64,000 bases of DNA from contig NZ_LR134388.1 of the NCBI RefSeq assembly GCF_900637685.1, positions 1,809,501 through 1,873,500 of the forward strand, in the 5' to 3' direction. Both the position numbers and the translations under genes were made by a program. Shown piece after piece: positions 62,368-64,000 of this stretch. The notes under the pieces were generated by a model. That model was given only the letters and a program-made list of their open reading frames with translations, made no database searches and was not told where the DNA came from. This DNA comes from Legionella sainthelensi. Its GTDB lineage: Bacteria; Pseudomonadota; Gammaproteobacteria; Legionellales; Legionellaceae. Each line of letters starts with the position of its first letter. Positions within the stretch are counted from its first letter, which is position 1.

Positions 62368-64000
62368 ATGCTGAATGCGTTGATTAAGAAAATGTTTGGA
62401 AGCCGAAATGAGCGTACATTACGGCGTATGGAAAAGGCAGTAATGGCAATTAATGCGTTTGAAGCGCAAATGCAAACCTTAACCGATGCTGAGCTAGCTG
62501 CAAAAACCCAGCATTTTAAAGCACGTTTTGCTGAGGGAGAAACCCTTGATGAATTGTTGGCGGAAGCTTTTGCTACTGTGAGAGAGGTCTCAGTACGAAC
62601 TTTGGGATTGCGTCATTTTGATGTGCAGTTAATTGGTGGCATGGTGTTGCATGAAGGTAATGTTGCTGAAATGCGGACTGGGGAAGGTAAAACATTGGTT
62701 GCTACACTTCCTGCATATTTAAACGCGATTTCTGAAAAAGGTGTTCATATAGTCACGGTTAATGATTATCTTGCCAAACGCGACAGCCAATGGATGAAAC
62801 CTATATTTGAGTTTTTAGGTTTATCTGTAGGAGTTATTTATCCTGACATGTCTCATGCTGCAAAACAAGAAGCTTATCGATGCGATATTGTTTATGGAAC
62901 CAATAATGAATATGGTTTTGATTATTTGCGTGACAACATGGCATTTAGTCTTGAAGATAAAGTACAAAGAGAGCTTAATTTTGCGATAATAGACGAGGTA
63001 GACTCAATTCTTATTGATGAGGCGCGTACCCCTTTGATAATCTCTGGTGCTGCTGAAGACAGTTCAGAACTCTATATTAAAATTAATACCTTAATTCCTC
63101 ATTTAAAAAAACAGGAAGAGGGTGGGGAGGGCGACTATACGGTTGATGAAAAACAAAAACAAGCTCATCTTACCGATGCAGGCCATCAACACATAGAAGA
63201 GTTACTTGTTAAAGCAAAATTGCTCGATCATGGTGAGAGCTTATATCATGCGAGCAATATTATGCTAATGCATCATGTTAATGCGGCATTAAAAGCTCAT
63301 GCTATGTTTCATCGTGACATCGACTATATTGTGAAAGATAACCAGGTCATCATTGTGGATGAACACACGGGTCGCACTATGCCAGGTCGAAGATGGTCTG
63401 AAGGATTACACCAGGCTGTTGAAGCAAAAGAAAATGTTTCTATTCAAAATGAAAACCAAACTCTTGCTTCTATTACATTCCAGAATTTTTTCAGAATGTA
63501 CAATAAATTATCGGGAATGACTGGGACAGCGGATACGGAAGCTTTTGAACTGCAGCAGATTTATAATCTTGATGTAGTGGTTATCCCAACAAATAAGCCA
63601 ATGGTACGAAAAGATGAACCTGACTTAGTTTATTTAACCCAAAAAGATAAGTTTCAAGCGGTTATTACTGATATCCGCGATTGTGCTGCCCGTAAGCAAC
63701 CTGTTTTAGTGGGTACTGTGTCTATCGAGGCCTCTGAGTTTTTGAGCCAACTATTAAAAAAGCAAAATATCAAGCATCAAGTTTTAAATGCCAAGTTTCA
63801 TGAAAAAGAAGCACAAATTATTGCTGAAGCAGGCCGACCAGGAACTGTGACTATTGCAACAAATATGGCTGGCCGGGGAACAGATATTGTTTTAGGTGGA
63901 AGTTTAGCTGCAGATTTAGCACAATTACCAGAGTCTGCTACCGAAGAAGAAAAAGAAGCGGTGAAGAAATTATGGAAGCAACGTCATGATGAGGTTATTG
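62368..64000 (+). CDS. secA: Protein translocase ATPase SecA, N-terminal part
   Basis: SecA drives preproteins through SecYEG. The frame opens at ATG 62368 ([21 protein letters not shown]) and stays open to the window end, covering about 544 residues. Seen: Walker [18 protein letters not shown] near residue 103, the [16 protein letters not shown] segment, the [19 protein letters not shown]alker B near 208, the preprotein cross-linking domain, and the second ATPase half with [20 protein letters not shown] at about 62351 is somewhat far as a ribosome binding site. The 3' part is outside the window. Confidence 0.97.
   Translation, partial: MLNALIKKMFGSRNERTLRRMEKAVMAINAFEAQMQTLTDAELAAKTQHFKARFAEGETLDELLAEAFATVREVSVRTLGLRHFDVQLIGGMVLHEGNVAEMRTGEGKTLVATLPAYLNAISEKGVHIVTVNDYLAKRDSQWMKPIFEFLGLSVGVIYPDMSHAAKQEAYRCDIVYGTNNEYGFDYLRDNMAFSLEDKVQRELNFAIIDEVDSILIDEARTPLIISGAAEDSSELYIKINTLIPHLKKQEEGGEGDYTVDEKQKQAHLTDAGHQHIEELLVKAKLLDHGESLYHASNIMLMHHVNAALKAHAMFHRDIDYIVKDNQVIIVDEHTGRTMPGRRWSEGLHQAVEAKENVSIQNENQTLASITFQNFFRMYNKLSGMTGTADTEAFELQQIYNLDVVVIPTNKPMVRKDEPDLVYLTQKDKFQAVITDIRDCAARKQPVLVGTVSIEASEFLSQLLKKQNIKHQVLNAKFHEKEAQIIAEAGRPGTVTIATNMAGRGTDIVLGGSLAADLAQLPESATEEEKEAVKKLWKQRHDEVI

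Overview
The window looks like chromosome of a Legionella species other than L. pneumophila. The base composition is AT-rich. Housekeeping genes run in a typical gammaproteobacterial order, and Legionella-specific genes sit between them: a VpdC-type patatin effector, cpxRA, lssY/lssZ, and several long proteins of unknown function with glutamate-rich C-termini. I recognise no tRNA, rRNA, CRISPR array or intact insertion sequence.

Layout. 1-6.7 kb: aroA (5' end outside the window), cmk, rpsA, lapA, lapB, a sugar aminotransferase and pyrF. 7.1-13.9 kb: vpdC, a frame-disrupted pseudopilin, ubiC-ubiA, two unknown minus-strand genes (one kinase-like) and a SlyB-like lipoprotein. 14-21 kb, minus strand: nucleoside salvage (cdd, a trimeric purine nucleoside phosphorylase, deoC), a broken membrane-protein gene, and a tightly overlapped phoH-ybeY-corC-cpxR-cpxA operon. 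21.3-26.3 kb: a PHP phosphatase, a YciO-type protein, trpS, scpA, scpB, rluB. 26.4-32.2 kb, minus strand: an envelope and lipoate operon of dacA, ybeD, lipB, lssY (frameshifted), lssZ and an L,D-transpeptidase. 32.4-42.3 kb: rlpA (frameshifted), a KefB-type antiporter, ampE, a Cys-rich lipoprotein, the pyruvate dehydrogenase genes aceE-aceF-lpd, and rimI. 42.3-42.9 kb is a non-coding stretch with three perfect DnaA boxes. 42.9-46.4 kb: rlmD and relA. 46.5-50.6 kb: yceI and a bufferin (MNIO RiPP metallophore) locus. 50.6-61.1 kb: an accessory region with a large effector-like protein, acetoacetate decarboxylase, a second patatin, alaC, a conserved unknown, recJ, a HAD-like effector candidate and a gene remnant. 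61.3-64 kb: dusA and the start of secA.

The most interesting system is at 47.3-50.6 kb. A DUF692 (MNIO) enzyme and its DUF2063 partner form a plus-strand pair with no precursor beside them. The DUF2282 bufferin precursor, with four cysteines, lies on the opposite strand at the far end of the locus. It is translationally coupled to a membrane-anchored class III nucleotide cyclase, and a strong promoter with an overlapping palindrome drives that pair. A split bufferin cassette tied to cyclic-nucleotide signalling looks unusual.

Four genes (the pseudopilin, a membrane protein, lssY and rlpA) are each interrupted by a single-base frameshift, three of them at homopolymers. Either the assembly carries indel errors or these accessory genes are decaying. 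Raw reads would decide this.
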